Assembly (NCBI RefSeq): GCF_007644045.2
Contig: NZ_VMDW02000012.1
Coordinates: 1-64,000 of the forward strand
Source: Vogesella urethralis
Lineage (GTDB): Bacteria; Pseudomonadota; Gammaproteobacteria; Burkholderiales; Chromobacteriaceae
DNA: 64,000 nucleotides
Direction of reading: 5' to 3'
Shown: positions 8,724-17,238 of the stretch, piece by piece
How the letters are laid out: each line of letters starts with the position of its first letter
Position numbering within the stretch: the first letter of the stretch is position 1
Translations under genes and position numbers: made by a program
Notes under the pieces: generated by a model
Database searches by the model: none
Told to the model about the DNA's origin: nothing
What the model saw: the letters and a program-made list of their open reading frames with translations, nothing else

Positions 8724-11700
8724 GCCCCTCCCCCCTTCTGCGGTGCCAATAGCGGCAGCTGCACCCGGAAGTGCGTACCGGCACCCGGCTGGCTGGTGAC
8801 CGAAATCTCGCCGTGGTGCAGCTCTACAGACTTGCGCACAATGCACAGCCCCAGCCCGGTGCCGGGAATGGCGCCCACGTTCTGCGCGCGGTGAAAGGCG
8901 TCAAACAGCTGCGGCAGGTCTTCCGGCGGAATACCGATGCCCTGGTCCTGTACGTCGAACACCACCTTGGCGTCTTGCTGGCGGGCGGCAAAGCGGATCA
9001 CGCCGCCGTCCGGCGAGTACTTGAAGGCGTTGCTCAGCAGGTTGCCCAGAATCTCGCGCAGCAGCTTTTCGTCCAGCGGCAGGCACGGCTGCGCCAGGTC
9101 GATATCCATCTCCACACTGGCCAGCACCACGTCGCCACGCGCCTGCGAGGCCTGCGACACCTCTTGCACCAGGTTGCGGCAAAAGCGCGCCACGTCAAGC
9201 GGCTGGGGCACGAACTCCACCCGCTCGGCCTCCACGCGGCCGATCAGCAGGATGTTGTCCAGCATGTCGGTCATGCGCTGTACCGAAATCTGGATGGTGT
9301 CCAGCAGCTCGTCGCGCCGCTCCGGCGTCAGGCGGTCGCGGTAATGGCGCAGCAGCTCGGCCGACGACAGCACCGTGGCCAGCGGGGTGCGGAATTCGTG
9401 CGAGGTCATCGACACGAAACGCGACTTCAGCACGTTCAGCTCTTGCTGCTTGGCCAGCGCATCGCGGATTTCCTGCTCGGCAAAGTGGCGTTCCGAGACG
9501 TCCACCAGCGTCCAGATGGTGCCTTTGTCCGGCTGGCCCTTGACGATGCTGGTGCCGTTCATCTGCACCCAGATCTGCTTGCCGCTCTTGGTTTGCAACT
9601 GGCGCTCGGTGGTAAAGATGTTGCCGGCGGCCAGGCTGCCGTAAGCGTCGCGGCCGAAGTTGTCGAAGTCTTCGTCGCTGCGGAAGTATATGCGGCTGCT
9701 CTTGCCGATCAGCTCTTCCTCGCTGTAGCCCAGCAGGGTGGAAAAGGTGCGGTTGATCCACAGCAGGCGGCGGTTGGTGACAAAGGCCATGCCCACCAGC
9801 GCCGACTGCAGGATGGCTTCGCGCTCGGTATGGGTTCGCATCAGCTCGAACTCCAGCTCCTTGCGGCGGCTGATGTCCATCATCACCCAGACCGTACCCT
9901 GGCCGGGCTGCTCCGGGTTGATCGGCTTGCCCGACAGCTGCACCCACAGCAGTTGGCCGCAAGCGGTGCGCATGCGCATCTCGCTGGCAAAAGCACGGCC
10001 GGAAGCAAAAGCCTGCCGTGCATCGCGCGTGGTGCGCAGGAAGTCTTGCTGGATATCGTAGTAACGCTCCAGGCTGCCGCCCTGCATGCGCTCCGGTGTG
10101 GTCTGGAACAGCTCGGCGGCGGTGCGGTTCACCCAGCGCACAAAGCCCTGGCCATCCACAAACGCCATGCCGGCAATGCTGTTGTCGAGGATGGATTCGC
10201 GCTCGCGCAGGGTGCGGGTCAGGTCGTCTTCCAGCCGCTTGCGGCGGGTGATATCGGTAAAGAACACCAGCGCGGCGGTGCGGCCGTGCCATTCGATCAT
10301 CACCACGCCGCTGTCCACCCAGCGCTCTTCACCCTGCTTGGTCAGCACCCGCAAGTCGTCGCGGGCATCCACCTGCTCGCCCTGGCTACGGCGTTGGTGC
10401 GCGCCCAGCACCCGGTCGCGGTCGTCGGGGTGGATCAGGCTGGCAAAGTCCAGCGCGGCCAACTCGTCGGCTTGGTAGCCGCTGATCTCGCAGGCACGGG
10501 GGTTACTGAGCACGATGCGCATGCCCTGCACCACCACGATGCCGTCGCGAACGTTATCGATCACCAGCCGGTAGTGCTCCTCCGATTCGCGCAGCGCATT
10601 GACCGCGGTCTTGCGGGCGGTGACATCGCGAAAGAAGGCACCAATAAACCCTTGCTGGCTGGACGAGAACGGCCAGAACGACGCGTCCACGTGCTGCGGG
10701 CCGTCAGCGCGCTGCAGCACGAACTCCAGCGACGCCTCCGCCGCCAGCTGCAGGCCGTTATCGCCCACGCTCAGGCCGGGCGGCAGCTGGTCCGGCCCCA
10801 GCTGCAGCACGTCCAGCAACGGGCGGCCAACCGCATTTTCGCCGCGCAGGCCGAAGATCTGCTCGGCGTGGATGTTCCAGTCGATGATGGTGCCGGTATG
10901 GTCCAGTACCACCATGGCGATGCTGGCAAACTCGAACAGCATGCGCGCCCGTTCCATGTGCTCGTACAGCACCTGCTCGGCCACGTGCTGGCGCGTCATG
11001 TCGCGCAGCGTGATGCCACGGTACGGCAGGCCGGACAGCACAAACTGCCAGCCGGACAGCTCCAGCGGCACCCGGCTGCCGTTGGCGTGCACCGCCGGCA
11101 TTTCCAGCGGCCGCATGGTGTGCGCCAAGGCGTCGCTGCCGTCGGCAAACAGCCAGTCGTGGAAACGGTTTTGCAGCTGGGGCGGCACGATCAGTGCCGA
11201 CAGCGGCCGCCCCAGCGCGGCATTGTCGCGCCAGCCCAGCAGGCGTTCGGCTTCGGCGTTCCATTCGCAAACGTAACCCTCGGCGTCCAGCACGATGACG
11301 GCGATGGCCGAGTGGGCAAACAGGTGGCGCAGGTTGTCGTCGTTGGTAATGCTGCGCTGGTACAGCTCGGCCAGTTCGTCCACGATGCCCTCCTTGCCGG
11401 CCAGCCAGTCGCCGCCCAGCGTCGCGTCGTTGTCCGGCAGCGCAAAGGCTACGCCAGCCAGACGCGGCTCGCCGCCGAACGGGGAAATCATGGTGAAGGT
11501 GCATTCGCCGATACGGCGGTAGCTGCCATCCGGCTGCCGCACGCGAAAGCAACGTTGCTGCCGGCCGCCAGCCAACGGCTGGCCATGGCCGAACACGGCA
11601 AGATCGTCGGGATGAATGGCCTGCAGGTAGCGTGCCGGCTGCTCGTGCAGTGACGCCAGCGAACACCCCCACAAAGCCTCGAAACCCGGCGACATGAACA

Positions 11701-11800
11701 GGAAACGGCTGCGCCCCATATCGGCCAGCCAGTAGGCGGTATCCGTGACCAGCGCTGCCGGCAACAGTGCAGGGGAAGACAGCGGGGACTCAAGCGGCAT
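8720..11800 (-). CDS. Multi-PAS sensor histidine kinase
   Basis: This 1026-residue kinase has no membrane segment, so it is a cytosolic sensor. I count six PAS/PAC units spread over residues 20-780 (repeating patterns such as IDWNIHAEQIFGL, LSNPRACEISGY, VRWVNRTAAELF and LWINRTFSTLLGY). They are followed by HisKA with H-box SHEFRTPLATVLSS and an HATPase domain (NLLSNAFKYSPDGG, DQGIGIPPEDL, GTGLGLCIVRK). The start ATG 11800 has GGAG six bases upstream; TTG 11812 is the longer alternative. It heads the operon of two response regulators, one an EAL phosphodiesterase, so it probably couples a redox or small-molecule cue to c-di-GMP. Confidence 0.92.
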   Translation of the reverse strand: MPLESPLSSPALLPAALVTDTAYWLADMGRSRFLFMSPGFEALWGCSLASLHEQPARYLQAIHPDDLAVFGHGQPLAGGRQQRCFRVRQPDGSYRRIGECTFTMISPFGGEPRLAGVAFALPDNDATLGGDWLAGKEGIVDELAELYQRSITNDDNLRHLFAHSAIAVIVLDAEGYVCEWNAEAERLLGWRDNAALGRPLSALIVPPQLQNRFHDWLFADGSDALAHTMRPLEMPAVHANGSRVPLELSGWQFVLSGLPYRGITLRDMTRQHVAEQVLYEHMERARMLFEFASIAMVVLDHTGTIIDWNIHAEQIFGLRGENAVGRPLLDVLQLGPDQLPPGLSVGDNGLQLAAEASLEFVLQRADGPQHVDASFWPFSSSQQGFIGAFFRDVTARKTAVNALRESEEHYRLVIDNVRDGIVVVQGMRIVLSNPRACEISGYQADELAALDFASLIHPDDRDRVLGAHQRRSQGEQVDARDDLRVLTKQGEERWVDSGVVMIEWHGRTAALVFFTDITRRKRLEDDLTRTLRERESILDNSIAGMAFVDGQGFVRWVNRTAAELFQTTPERMQGGSLERYYDIQQDFLRTTRDARQAFASGRAFASEMRMRTACGQLLWVQLSGKPINPEQPGQGTVWVMMDISRRKELEFELMRTHTEREAILQSALVGMAFVTNRRLLWINRTFSTLLGYSEEELIGKSSRIYFRSDEDFDNFGRDAYGSLAAGNIFTTERQLQTKSGKQIWVQMNGTSIVKGQPDKGTIWTLVDVSERHFAEQEIRDALAKQQELNVLKSRFVSMTSHEFRTPLATVLSSAELLRHYRDRLTPERRDELLDTIQISVQRMTDMLDNILLIGRVEAERVEFVPQPLDVARFCRNLVQEVSQASQARGDVVLASVEMDIDLAQPCLPLDEKLLREILGNLLSNAFKYSPDGGVIRFAARQQDAKVVFDVQDQGIGIPPEDLPQLFDAFHRAQNVGAIPGTGLGLCIVRKSVELHHGEISVTSQPGAGTHFRVQLPLLAPQKGGGA

Positions 11801-11930
11801 GAATGACTCCAAGCAAACGGGGTTGCCAGGTTCATTCTTTCTTCATGCAGATGGGGTTTTCAAGTACAGATTTATTAATATAACCAGCTATTTAACAATC
11901 AAAACTTATTGCAACCTGCTAATAAGGGCG
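11801..11930 (-). promoter_or_regulatory. AT-rich gap, likely promoter of the kinase operon
   Basis: This is one of the few AT-rich stretches in the region (TTATTAATATAACC and similar). It sits directly upstream of the multi-PAS kinase. No clean -35/-10 pair with 16-18 bp spacing could be fixed by eye, so only the general assignment is made. Confidence 0.35.
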
Positions 11931-13100
11931 CTAAGCCGCCTCGGTGCGGCCGCCGTACTCCACACGGTCGCGCCCGGCGGCCTTGGCCTGGTACATGCGC
12001 GCATCGGCCACGGCCAGCAATTGGCGCCAGTCGCCGGCGGCGTCCTGCTGCCACTCCGCCACCCCCATGCTGGCAGTCAGCGGCTGCTTGTCCGGGCGCT
12101 CGCCCAGCCCCAGCCGCCGCAAGCGGCGCAACAGCGCCCGCGCCTGTACCAGGCTGGTATTGGGCAGCAACAGCAGGAACTCCTCGCCCCCCCAGCGGCA
12201 CAGGATGTCGCTATGGCGCAGCAAAGCGTCCAGGTGGCTGGCCAGCCGTTTCAGCGTCTGGTCGCCGGCGGCGTGGCCGAAACGGTCGTTGATGGTTTTG
12301 AAATGATCGAGGTCGATGAACACTACGGTCAGCGGCATGGCATTGCGCGCAGCCTGGCCGGCCAGCAGCTCCAGCATTTCCTCGCCGCTGCGGCGCGAGA
12401 ACACGCCGGTGAGCGGGTCGCGCACCGCCTGCTGCACCAGCGCCATCATGAAAGCCAACTGGGTGGTACAGGCCAGCGCCGCCACCGCGGCAATCAGCAC
12501 CTGCAACCAGAATGCGCCCCAGAACGACGGCGCCAGCAACGGCTGCCACAGCAGGTAACCGGACAGCAGATGTGCCAGCAAGGCAGGCAAGGCAAAGGCC
12601 GCACATTCCAGCAGCGTCAACGGAAAAATGGCCAGCCCGGCCAGCAGCACAAAGGGCAGGAAGCTGTAGCCGGCACTGATGATGCCGGGCACGCCAGCCA
12701 GCGAATACTGCATCAGCAACAGGTGCGAGCACAGATAGAACAGCGACGGGATGGCAAACAGCAAGGCCATGCCACGCCACGCTTGCCACAGGGTGCCGTC
12801 CGGTTTCAGGCGGCGGGTCAGCGCCAGGAAGGCAGCCGAAGTGGCCAGCCGCAACGCGGCCAGCTGCCACCACAGCGGTGATGGCAGCGTGTAGCAATCC
12901 ACCACGATCCACAGCGGCGTGAGGATGGAAAACAGGCAGGCAAACAAGCGCACGCGCCCGACCAGCATGTGCGCACGGCGGCTGGCCAGCAGCGACATAT
13001 GATAGCCGGGCGACAGCAGGCTGGCGGCGTCGGCGTGGCTCACCTCCCCCGGCAGCATTCCCAGCACCTTCACCCAGAACAGGGTGGATAGTCGGCTCAT
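11931..13100 (-). CDS. Membrane-bound diguanylate cyclase (GGDEF)
   Basis: The 389-residue protein has an N-terminal half with five to six hydrophobic segments (residues about 45-215) and a C-terminal GGDEF domain. The catalytic signature is intact (RWGGEEF), and an inhibitory-site RxxD (RHSD) lies exactly five residues before it, so product inhibition is expected. DPLTGVFSRR marks the domain start. ATG 13100 follows AGGGAAACC; the longer frame to 13193 lacks support. An AT-rich gap of 130 bp separates it from the downstream kinase operon, which probably has its own promoter there. Confidence 0.92.
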   Translation of the reverse strand: MSRLSTLFWVKVLGMLPGEVSHADAASLLSPGYHMSLLASRRAHMLVGRVRLFACLFSILTPLWIVVDCYTLPSPLWWQLAALRLATSAAFLALTRRLKPDGTLWQAWRGMALLFAIPSLFYLCSHLLLMQYSLAGVPGIISAGYSFLPFVLLAGLAIFPLTLLECAAFALPALLAHLLSGYLLWQPLLAPSFWGAFWLQVLIAAVAALACTTQLAFMMALVQQAVRDPLTGVFSRRSGEEMLELLAGQAARNAMPLTVVFIDLDHFKTINDRFGHAAGDQTLKRLASHLDALLRHSDILCRWGGEEFLLLLPNTSLVQARALLRRLRRLGLGERPDKQPLTASMGVAEWQQDAAGDWRQLLAVADARMYQAKAAGRDRVEYGGRTEAA

Positions 13101-13192
13101 GGTTTCCCTAGATTCATCGGCAAGGCGCGTATTATCAAAAGTCGGCGCCTGGTGCGGCTTGTGAAAAATCAAGCTCCTGCGGCATTTTGTCA

Positions 13193-13223
13193 CAAAAAAA
13201 GCGGCAAGCCATTGCTTGCCGCT
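13193..13223 (-). terminator. Terminator of dadA-alr
   Basis: On the minus strand GCGGCAAG-CAATGG-CTTGCCGC is followed by seven T residues, just downstream of the alr stop. Confidence 0.88.
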
Positions 13224-13244
13224 TCATGCCATACGAATTGAATC

Positions 13245-14312
13245 TTACTCGTAGCGGAAATGCGCCCGCTTGACGTTGCACAGCACCTCGTAACCGATGG
13301 TGCCAGCGTGGGCGGCCACGTCGTTGACGCTGATAGTGTCGCCCCACAGCTCGACGGTACTGCCTACGCCAGCCTGCGGGATGTCGGTGAGGTCTACCGT
13401 CATCATGTCCATCGACACGCGGCCGATGACGCGGCTCTTGACGCCGTCGATCAGCACCGGGCTGCCGGTAGACGCCAGCCGCGGGTAGCCGTCGGCGTAG
13501 CCACACGCCATCAGGCCAACGCGGGTGGGGCGCTCGGTATGGAACGACGCGCCGTAGCCTACCGGCTCGCCCGCGCCCAGCTCGCGCACGCCAAAAATGC
13601 GCGTGGTCAGCTGCATCACCGCTTTGAGGCCAACGTTGGCCGCATGGTCGGCCGGTAGCGGCGTGGCGCCGTACAGCATGATGCCGGGACGGCCCCAGTC
13701 GCGGCGGGCGTCGGCGTGGATCATGATGCCAGCCGAGTTGGCCAGGCTGGTGTCGCCGCCCAGGCCGGCGGTGGCGGCATCGAACGCAGCAATCTGCGCG
13801 TCGGTGGCCGGGCAACCCGGCTCGTCGGCACGGGCAAAGTGCGTCATCTTGACGATGGCGTCCACTTTGCCGCTGGCTGCCAGCTCGCGGTAGGCGGCGG
13901 CGTAATCGGCCGGGAAGAAGCCGGCACGGTGCATGCCGGAATCCATCTTCAGCCACACACGGAACGGTTTGGCGGCCGGTGCGGCCAACAGCATGGCCAG
14001 CTGCTCGCGGTTCTGCACCACCAGCCACAGATCGTGCGCCTGCACTTCGGCCAGCTCGGCCGGCTCGAACACGCCTTCCAGCAGCAGGATGGGCAGGCTG
14101 ATGCCGGCGGCACGCAGTTGCAGCGCCTCTTCCAGGCAGGCCACGGCGTAACCGTCGGCCACGTCGGCCACTGCCTGGGCGCAGCGCACCGCGCCGTGGC
14201 CGTAGGCGTTGGCCTTCACCACGGCCAGCGCACGGCCACCGTGCTGCTGGCGCGCCAGCAGGTAGTTATGTCGGAAGTGATCCAGGCGGATCGAAGCAAT
14301 CAATGGGCGCAT
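13245..14312 (-). CDS. alr: Alanine racemase, catabolic type
   Basis: This PLP enzyme interconverts L- and D-alanine. The 355-residue length fits the family. The PLP lysine is K33 in VVKANAYGHG and the second catalytic base is Tyr253 in GYGASFHTE. The gene starts 7 bp after dadA and shares its transcript. With DadA it forms the usual alanine catabolic pair: racemisation to D-alanine, then oxidation to pyruvate. This makes a DadX-type catabolic role likely, although it may also supply D-alanine for the cell wall if it is the only racemase. Confidence 0.93.
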   Translation of the reverse strand: MRPLIASIRLDHFRHNYLLARQQHGGRALAVVKANAYGHGAVRCAQAVADVADGYAVACLEEALQLRAAGISLPILLLEGVFEPAELAEVQAHDLWLVVQNREQLAMLLAAPAAKPFRVWLKMDSGMHRAGFFPADYAAAYRELAASGKVDAIVKMTHFARADEPGCPATDAQIAAFDAATAGLGGDTSLANSAGIMIHADARRDWGRPGIMLYGATPLPADHAANVGLKAVMQLTTRIFGVRELGAGEPVGYGASFHTERPTRVGLMACGYADGYPRLASTGSPVLIDGVKSRVIGRVSMDMMTVDLTDIPQAGVGSTVELWGDTISVNDVAAHAGTIGYEVLCNVKRAHFRYE

Positions 14313-14319
14313 GGCAGTC

Positions 14320-15627
14320 TCAGGCTTTGGCCGCAGCGGGCTGGAACATCGGCACCACCAGGGTTTCGCCTTGCTTGGCGTAACGCTGCATCGACAGGCC
14401 GTCTACCAGGATTTCCGGCTGCGTACCGGTAATCAGGTCGGCCAGCACCTTGCCGGAACCGGCGCACATCGTCCAGCCCAGCGTGCCGTGGCCGGTGTTC
14501 AGCGACAGGTTGGCAAAGCGGGTACCACCGATGATCGGCGTGCCGTCCGGGGTCATCGGGCGCAGGCCAGTCCAGAACTCGGCACGCGACACGTCGCCGC
14601 CGTCCGGGTACAGGTCGGTTACGACCATTTCCAGCGTGGCGCGGCGTTTCGGGTTCAGGCTGAGGTCGAAACCGGCCAGCTCGGCCATGCCGCCAACGCG
14701 GATGCGGTTATCGAAACGGGTAATGGCAATCTTGTAGGTCTCGTCCAGCACGGTGGACACCGGCGCGCCCTTGGCGTTGGTGATCGGTACCGTCAGCGAG
14801 TAGCCTTTTACCGGGTACACCGGAATGTCGATACCGATGGCCTTCACCATTTCGCGCGAGTAGCTGCCGGTGGCAACCACGTAGTGGTCGGCGCTCAGCA
14901 GTTCGCCTTCCACCACCACGCCGGTCACTTTGTCGCCGTAGGTCTGGATGCTGTCGATGCTCTTGCCCCACAGGAACTTCACGCCCAGGCCAGCGCACAT
15001 CTCGGCCAGGCGGGTGGTGAACATCTGGCAATCGCCGGTATCGTCGTTGGGCAGGCGCAGGCCGCCCTTCAGCTTGTGCTTGGTCTTTTTCAGCGCCGGC
15101 TCGATGCGGGCGCAACCGTCGGCGTCCAGCACTTCGTAAGCCACGCCGCACTCTTTCAGCACCTCGATGTCCTTGCCCATGGCGTCCACTTGCTGCTGGC
15201 TGCGGAACAGCTGCAGCGTGCCGCCTTCGCGGCCTTCAAAGCCGAGGCCGGTTTCGGCTTTCAGCTCGCGGATCTTGTCGCGGCTGTACTCGGCCAGGCG
15301 CATCATGCGGCCTTTGTTGACGTTGTAGGCCTGCGGGTTGCAGTTGGCGAACATACGCGCCATCCATTCCCACTGGTAGGTGCTGCCGTCCACGCGGATG
15401 GCCAGCGGGGCGTGCTTCTGGAACAGCCACTTCACCGCCTTGGCCGGGATGCCGGGCGCCGCCCACGGCGCCGCATAGCCCGGGGAGATCTGGCCGGCAT
15501 TGGCAAAGCTGGTTTCCAGCGCCGGGCCGGGCTGACGTTCCACCACGGTAACGTCGACGCCGGCTTTGGCCAGATACCATGCAGTGGAAATACCGATGAC
15601 CCCACCACCAAGAACGATGACTTTCAT
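14320..15627 (-). CDS. dadA: D-amino acid dehydrogenase
   Basis: DadA oxidises D-alanine and other D-amino acids to 2-oxo acids and ammonia at the membrane, passing electrons to quinones. The 435-residue protein begins with the FAD dinucleotide fold [18 protein letters not shown] (GxGxxG at residues 7-12) and ends with the conserved [31 protein letters not shown] ribosome site precedes ATG 15627. It is first in the dadA-alr operon and divergent from an Lrp regulator 175 bp away, the standard arrangement for alanine-induced control. Confidence 0.95.
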   Translation of the reverse strand: MKVIVLGGGVIGISTAWYLAKAGVDVTVVERQPGPALETSFANAGQISPGYAAPWAAPGIPAKAVKWLFQKHAPLAIRVDGSTYQWEWMARMFANCNPQAYNVNKGRMMRLAEYSRDKIRELKAETGLGFEGREGGTLQLFRSQQQVDAMGKDIEVLKECGVAYEVLDADGCARIEPALKKTKHKLKGGLRLPNDDTGDCQMFTTRLAEMCAGLGVKFLWGKSIDSIQTYGDKVTGVVVEGELLSADHYVVATGSYSREMVKAIGIDIPVYPVKGYSLTVPITNAKGAPVSTVLDETYKIAITRFDNRIRVGGMAELAGFDLSLNPKRRATLEMVVTDLYPDGGDVSRAEFWTGLRPMTPDGTPIIGGTRFANLSLNTGHGTLGWTMCAGSGKVLADLITGTQPEILVDGLSMQRYAKQGETLVVPMFQPAAAKA

Positions 15628-15644
15628 GTTTACCTCCAGGCTAC

Positions 15645-15677
15645 CCTGTTGAAACAGGACAGCGCGGGCTGTCCTGT
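15645..15677 (-). promoter_or_regulatory. Two overlapping hairpins in the dadA leader
   Basis: On the minus strand ACAGGACAGC pairs perfectly with GCTGTCCTGT (15677 to 15654, 10 bp, 4-nt loop). The distal CCTGT can instead pair with a following ACAGG (to 15645). The two foldings exclude each other and lie 18 bases or more ahead of the dadA start. No T-run follows, so this is not a simple terminator. Confidence 0.45.
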
Positions 15678-15735
15678 CGTGTGTGCAATCGGCGGCTATT
15701 ACCGCTCAGTGAATTTGCGTAGTATATTGATTAAA

Positions 15736-15773
15736 ACGCAGTTTTTTTCACTTATATTTAATAACAACGCAGT
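15736..15773. promoter_or_regulatory. Lrp-controlled intergenic region, repeated ACGCAGT boxes
   Basis: ACGCAGT occurs at 15736-15742 and again at 15767-15773, 31 bp apart (about three helical turns). The surrounding DNA between dadA and lrp is very AT-rich. Spaced sites of this kind suit binding by an Lrp multimer that controls both divergent promoters. Confidence 0.45.
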
Positions 15774-15802
15774 GCATACCACTGCAAAAAAAGGCCAAAA
15801 CA

Positions 15803-16297
15803 GTGAAACCGCAACGCACAATGGACAGAATGCGCCAGCTGGACAAAGTGGACGTCAAGATCCTGCAGCAACTGCAGGCCAACGCACGCATCGCCATGAC
15901 CGAACTGGCCGAAAAAGTGGGCCTGTCCACCACCCCCTGTACCGAGCGCGTGCGCCGCCTGGAACGCGAAGGCGTGATCGAGGGCTACCACGCGCGCCTG
16001 AACCCGCAGGCGCTGGGCGCCAGCCTGCTGGTATTCGTGGAGATCAAGCTGTCGGCCAAGTCCGGCGACATTTTCGACGCCTTCCGCCGTGAGGTGCAGA
16101 AGCTGCCCGACGTGCAGGAGTGCCACCTGGTGTCCGGCGAGTACGACTACTTATTAAAGGTGCGGCTGCCGGACATGTCGATGTACCGCAAGATTCTGGG
16201 CGACATCCTGCTGAAACTGCCGCAGGCCAACGAGTCGCGCAGCTATGTGGTAATGGAAGAAGTAAAAGAAACGCTGCTGCTGAATCTGGATAGCTGA
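15803..16297 (+). CDS. lrp: Leucine-responsive regulatory protein (Lrp)
   Basis: The 164-residue protein matches classic Lrp along its length: an N-terminal HTH (LDKVDVKILQQLQANARIAMTELAEKVGLS) and a C-terminal RAM/AsnC ligand domain (LLVFVEIKL, QECHLVSGEYDYLLKVR, ending SYVVMEEVKETLLL). A GTG at 15803 with AAGG upstream gives the usual N-terminal extension; ATG 15821 is a shorter option. It is divergent from dadA-alr, and in other proteobacteria Lrp activates that operon in response to alanine. It could also act genome-wide. Confidence 0.92.
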   Translation: MKPQRTMDRMRQLDKVDVKILQQLQANARIAMTELAEKVGLSTTPCTERVRRLEREGVIEGYHARLNPQALGASLLVFVEIKLSAKSGDIFDAFRREVQKLPDVQECHLVSGEYDYLLKVRLPDMSMYRKILGDILLKLPQANESRSYVVMEEVKETLLLNLDS

Positions 16298-16373
16298 AAG
16301 CGTGATGCCGCGTGACTTGACGGCCATTCCTGACTAAGCTGCCGGCAATGACAACCGACTCCAACAGCCCGTT

Positions 16374-16997
16374 ATGAATACCCTGATCCTGCTGGACCGA
16401 CTGCCAGACCCGTTACCGCAAGACGGCTTTGCCCAGCGCGAAGCGCTGAAAACCCTGGGCCGCCAGCTAGCGCTGCAAGCGGCGTCGCAACTGATGTCGC
16501 TGCCCTTGCGCCACTTTGCCATGGATAGCGACAAGCCGCCGTGCCTGCTGCTGGAAGGCAGCCCGGCGCCGCTGGGCCTGTCGATCAGCCACAGCGGCCC
16601 GTGGGTGGCCGCCGCCGTGTCGGCTTGCCGCCCGCTGGGGCTGGACATCGAACAGGCCGACGCCGCGTGCAACCCCGACGAGCTGGCCGAACTGCTAACC
16701 CCGGACGAGGCCGCCTGGCTGGCCGCACTACCCGAAGGCAGCCTCAGCGGCCACCCGTTCTGGACGGTGTGGACGCTGAAAGAAGCGCTGGGCAAGTACC
16801 AAGGCCGGCGCTGGGAAACCCCGCAACAAACTCGCAGCATCCACCAACTGGACCACTACGCCGCCCACCTGGCGTTGCCGGACTGCGGTCTGCTGTTGGC
16901 CATTACCGCCCCGGCGCCGCTGGATGCCTCGCTGCAACGCGCCGGTGGCAAGGCTAGCCGCGTCACGCTGCAGCCGTGGCCCGGCAGCCGGCGCTAG
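16374..16997 (+). CDS. 4'-phosphopantetheinyl transferase (Sfp type)
   Basis: This enzyme moves the phosphopantetheine arm of CoA onto a carrier-protein serine, activating acyl or peptidyl carrier proteins. The 207-residue protein has the superfamily motifs: LSISHSGPWVAAAVS (about 68-83), GLDIE (89-93; Mg2+ ligands D91 and E93) and FWTVWTLKEALGKYQG (KEA at 136-138). It stands alone between lrp and the ammonium channel. No siderophore or polyketide synthase is visible in the window, so its carrier protein is encoded elsewhere. Confidence 0.88.
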   Translation: MNTLILLDRLPDPLPQDGFAQREALKTLGRQLALQAASQLMSLPLRHFAMDSDKPPCLLLEGSPAPLGLSISHSGPWVAAAVSACRPLGLDIEQADAACNPDELAELLTPDEAAWLAALPEGSLSGHPFWTVWTLKEALGKYQGRRWETPQQTRSIHQLDHYAAHLALPDCGLLLAITAPAPLDASLQRAGGKASRVTLQPWPGSRR

Positions 16998-17187
16998 CCA
17001 CAGCCCCGCAGCCAGGCCGGTGGCAGGCTGCGGCCAACCATCGCGGTGCAATCTGGCACAATATCAGTGCATTTCAGGCATTGCGCACCAAACACTTGCA
17101 CCACTTCGCACCGCAATCGACAACACCATGCGCATAAAGCCATCTTCCGCCTTAGCTGCACCGCGATAGCGCAATCAACCCTTTGCT

Positions 17188-17203
17188 TGGCACTGTTATT
17201 GCT
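17188..17203 (+). promoter_or_regulatory. Sigma-54 promoter of the ammonium transporter gene
   Basis: TGGCACTGTTATTGCT has the GG and GC dinucleotides separated by exactly 10 bp, matching the -24/-12 consensus, 36 bp before the amtB ATG. It predicts RpoN-dependent, NtrC-activated expression under nitrogen limitation. No convincing paired NtrC site could be fixed in the upstream gap 16998-17187, which holds no gene. Confidence 0.75.
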
Positions 17204-17238
17204 CACCCTGCACCATAATATTTATCAGGGAATAAGAG

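Noticed and set aside
8771-11653. A 960-codon open frame on the + strand opposite the histidine kinase
   Set aside because: It mirrors the minus-strand kinase, whose PAS, HisKA and HATPase motifs are clear. The + product is Gln/His/Arg/Val-rich with no domain, typical of antisense frames in GC-rich genes.
17051-17068. TGGCACAATATCAGTGCA as a second sigma-54 promoter
   Set aside because: GG and GC are 12 bp apart, not 10, and the downstream site at 17188 fits exactly.
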